Assembly (NCBI GenBank): GCA_029266295.1
Contig: JAQSXD010000179.1
Span: forward strand, 1 to 7,544
Direction of reading: 5' to 3'
DNA from: Bacillota bacterium
GTDB taxonomy: Bacteria; Bacillota; Clostridia; Peptostreptococcales; Anaerovoracaceae
DNA: 7,544 bases
Shown here: one piece after another, positions 6,016 to 7,544 of the stretch
How positions within the stretch are numbered: the stretch's first letter is position 1
Layout: each line of letters opens with the position of its first letter
Program-made: the position numbers and the translations under genes
Notes under the pieces: model-generated
Databases searched by the model: none
What the model saw: only the letters and a program-made list of their open reading frames with translations
Told to the model about the DNA's origin: nothing

Positions 6016-6101
6016 TGATGATGGGCACACCACGGGTAATTGGTTATCGTGTCTGGAGTACTGAAAGAATCATCTGCATATCACAGAAAATACGGCTGTG
6101 G
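6014..6101 (+). promoter_or_regulatory. Riboswitch expression platform with candidate antiterminator
   Basis: CACAG (6082-6086) can pair with CTGTG (6096-6100), extended by a U-G pair, which is the left side of the terminator stem, so the two structures exclude each other. Upstream, GCTGATGAT (6014-6022) can pair with ATCATCTGC (6069-6077) with a T-T mismatch. That encloses CACG (6031-6034) facing CGTG (6048-6051). The larger stem shares 6014-6015 with aptamer P1, so ligand-stabilised P1 could shift the balance. The pairings are visible; the switching order is inferred. Confidence 0.45.
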
Positions 6102-6121
6102 CTTTTTGCCACAGCTTTTTT
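6095..6121 (+). terminator. Intrinsic terminator of the cobalamin riboswitch
   Basis: GCTGTGGC (6095-6102) and GCCACAGC (6108-6115) form a perfect 8-bp stem with a TTTTT loop, followed at once by six T (6116-6121). It lies 80 nt after the aptamer and 138 nt before the decarboxylase start, the usual layout of a Firmicute B12 switch acting by premature termination. Confidence 0.9.
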
Positions 6122-6165
6122 GCTTTTCTGGGATAGCTGTTTTCCTATACAGTTACAACAGAGAG

Positions 6166-6192
6166 CGGGCTGCGGCGGTTTGCTGCGGCCCG
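6166..6192 (+). repeat. GC-rich hairpin between riboswitch terminator and decarboxylase gene
   Basis: CGGGCTGC (6166-6173) pairs with GCGGCCCG (6185-6192), 8 bp with one G-U, over an 11-nt loop. The unit GCTGCGGC also occurs twice as a direct repeat (6169-6176 and 6182-6189). No U-tract follows, so it is not a second terminator. It would sit on read-through transcripts only. Apart from this and the ribosome binding site, 6122-6259 shows nothing recognisable. Confidence 0.4.
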
Positions 6193-6259
6193 TATTTCAC
6201 GTAATTGCTTTTTCCTGCGGGTTCCCCTGTATGCAAAAGAAATCTGGAGGAAACGATGT

Positions 6260-7544
6260 ATGAAAATATTTGACAATAAGATTTATGGGCAAAAGGATGG
6301 ATGCTTTTATTTTGACGGCCAGAACCTTACAGAGCTGGCTGAAACCTATGGAACACCGCTGTACATCTTTTCGGAGAGAGAGCTGAAGAGGAATGTTCAG
6401 GAGATTACTGAACAATTTCAGCGATTGCGGGAGAAGGTATCTATCCACTACGCGGCAAAGTGTGAATCAACCGTTGCAATTCTTCAGACCATTCGTAAAG
6501 CAGGAAGTAATCTGGAGGTGAATTCAGGTGGAGAACTCTTTAAAGGGCTTTATTCAGGATTCAAAGGCAATCAGATTGTCTTTAATGGTGTGAGCAAATC
6601 AGAGGACGAGATTGAAATGGCCATCATCAATAATGTCAAGTCCATCAACGTGGATTCCTTATATGAGTTAAAACGAATCCTTTGCGTAGCGGGCAAACTA
6701 AAAGAAAAAGCAAACATCTGTCTGCGCATTGTACCGGAAGTCTCCACCGGGGTAGTAAAAGGCAACGAGACCGGAACCCATGAATCGAAATTCGGAATCA
6801 CGCTGGATGAGGTGGAAAGGGCAGTAGGTCTTGCGCTGGAAAACCAGAGCTTAGTCAGGCTCAGAGGGTACCATTTCCATATTGGCACCCAGACCTATGA
6901 TCTGAACTCCTTTGTCGAGGCCTTCCGCATAATGCTGCAGACGGCAGTAGCTATATACAAAACCACCGGATTTCGACCGGACCTCTTAAACATTGGAGGC
7001 GGGCTGCCGGTTCCCCATTATATCGATCCTACCGCAAGTCAATATATGCCCAGAAACATTTACGCCATGTTGAAGAGCGAACTGTCCATTGAACGCATTG
7101 CAACGGAGATCTGCAGGGAGTTGGAGGAAGAGCAAGTTCAGGTTTGGGCAGGACCGGAATATGCAGCATTATTTTGCGATTCCGAGCTGCTGCTGGAGCC
7201 GGGGCGAAAAATTTCTGCATCAGCGGGGGTACTTCTTTCGCGGATCGAAAACGAAAAAAAACGGCGGGAGCTTGACGAAAGCTGGCTGATGATCGATGCG
7301 GGTTTCAACACGTTGATGGAAGTAAAAACCTATTTCTGGTATTACCATATGGTCTGCGCAAACAAGATCAATGAGCTCCACATCAGACCATTTAAGGTGG
7401 CGGGTCCCTGCTGCGATTCAGGTGATGTGTATTTTGATATCGACTACCACAAAAGCCTTCCGGATTACCGGGTCTTCCCCGAGTCCACAGAGACAGGAGA
7501 TTTGATTGCCATGCTGAATGTGGGTGCTTACGGAACGCCTAACA
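6260..7544 (+). CDS. Type III PLP-dependent decarboxylase (diaminopimelate/ornithine decarboxylase family), 3' truncated
   Basis: Cytosolic fold-III PLP enzyme, probably an alpha-decarboxylase of a basic amino acid or an amino-acid-derived intermediate. At least 428 residues; the frame stays open to the right edge. Motifs in order: PLP lysine Lys67 in HYAAKCE (family YAxKAN or YAVKCN), SGGELF at 89-94, HIGTQ with His207, phosphate-binding GGG at 246-248, EPGR at 313-316, the second-subunit active-site motif GPCCDSGD with Cys385 and Asp389, and GAYG at 422-425. About 65 residues separate GGG from EPGR, which from memory is longer than in ordinary LysA, and GAYG lies later than usual. GGAGG (6246-6250) is 9 nt from the ATG at 6260. 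An ATG at 6256 opens only five codons. It sits behind a cobalamin riboswitch and terminator, so it should be off when B12 is plentiful. The substrate cannot be told: diaminopimelate, ornithine/lysine or a siderophore intermediate (SbnH-like) all remain possible. Confidence 0.88.
   Translation, partial: MKIFDNKIYGQKDGCFYFDGQNLTELAETYGTPLYIFSERELKRNVQEITEQFQRLREKVSIHYAAKCESTVAILQTIRKAGSNLEVNSGGELFKGLYSGFKGNQIVFNGVSKSEDEIEMAIINNVKSINVDSLYELKRILCVAGKLKEKANICLRIVPEVSTGVVKGNETGTHESKFGITLDEVERAVGLALENQSLVRLRGYHFHIGTQTYDLNSFVEAFRIMLQTAVAIYKTTGFRPDLLNIGGGLPVPHYIDPTASQYMPRNIYAMLKSELSIERIATEICRELEEEQVQVWAGPEYAALFCDSELLLEPGRKISASAGVLLSRIENEKKRRELDESWLMIDAGFNTLMEVKTYFWYYHMVCANKINELHIRPFKVAGPCCDSGDVYFDIDYHKSLPDYRVFPESTETGDLIAMLNVGAYGTPN

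Noticed and set aside
6009..6263. An 84-codon rightward open frame whose stop overlaps the decarboxylase ATG
   Set aside because: It starts inside aptamer P1 without a ribosome binding site, and its middle is the terminator hairpin and T-tract read as codons. The ATGA overlap looks accidental.
6256..6273. ATG at 6256 as start for the decarboxylase, or as a tiny leader peptide
   Set aside because: It reads only M-Y-E-N-I-stop in another frame. The ATG at 6260 has the better spacing and the conserved protein. A translational-coupling role cannot be excluded but has no support.

Overview
The window looks like a chromosomal segment of an anaerobic, low-to-mid GC Firmicute, most likely a member of the Clostridia / Eubacteriales. 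The grounds are strong GGAGG ribosome binding sites, sigma70-type promoters, a LysM-G5-M23 cell-wall hydrolase, an AprX-like subtilase, a short 'core' methionine synthase and a class I cobalamin riboswitch with a classical terminator. Nothing allows a species call. No transposon, phage, CRISPR array, rRNA or tRNA is visible.

Left part (1-2534). The 3' portion of a cell-wall M23 endopeptidase gene runs rightward, with its start beyond the left edge. It converges on a leftward gene for a subtilisin-like S8 protease that has a propeptide-like N-terminus and no signal peptide. The best terminator for the rightward gene lies inside the last codons of the protease gene.

Middle part (2535-5658). 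Divergent from the protease is a LysR-type regulator with a near-ideal promoter and an apparent ATT start codon. Downstream of it, a 197-bp gap holds two 17-bp dyads of the type TATAG-N7-CTATA, similar to the MET-box recalled for streptococcal MetR/MtaR regulators, and then a long leader hairpin. These precede a core-MetE-type (YxjG/YxjH-like) methionine synthase gene, which is followed after 95 bp without an obvious terminator by 5-formyltetrahydrofolate cyclo-ligase. The set reads as a small methionine/one-carbon unit controlled by its own LysR protein.

Right part (5659-7544). A 601-bp gene-free stretch is almost entirely regulatory: an extended -10 promoter, a 9-bp stem at the very 5' end of the transcript, a class I (AdoCbl-type) cobalamin riboswitch, a competing antiterminator, an intrinsic terminator and one further GC-rich hairpin. 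It controls a type III PLP decarboxylase (LysA/ODC fold) that runs off the right edge without a stop. A B12 switch in front of such a decarboxylase is the most unusual association here. Either a B12-independent bypass of an AdoCbl-dependent amino-acid pathway or a metallophore/cobalt-uptake operon would explain it, and the genes beyond the right edge should decide.
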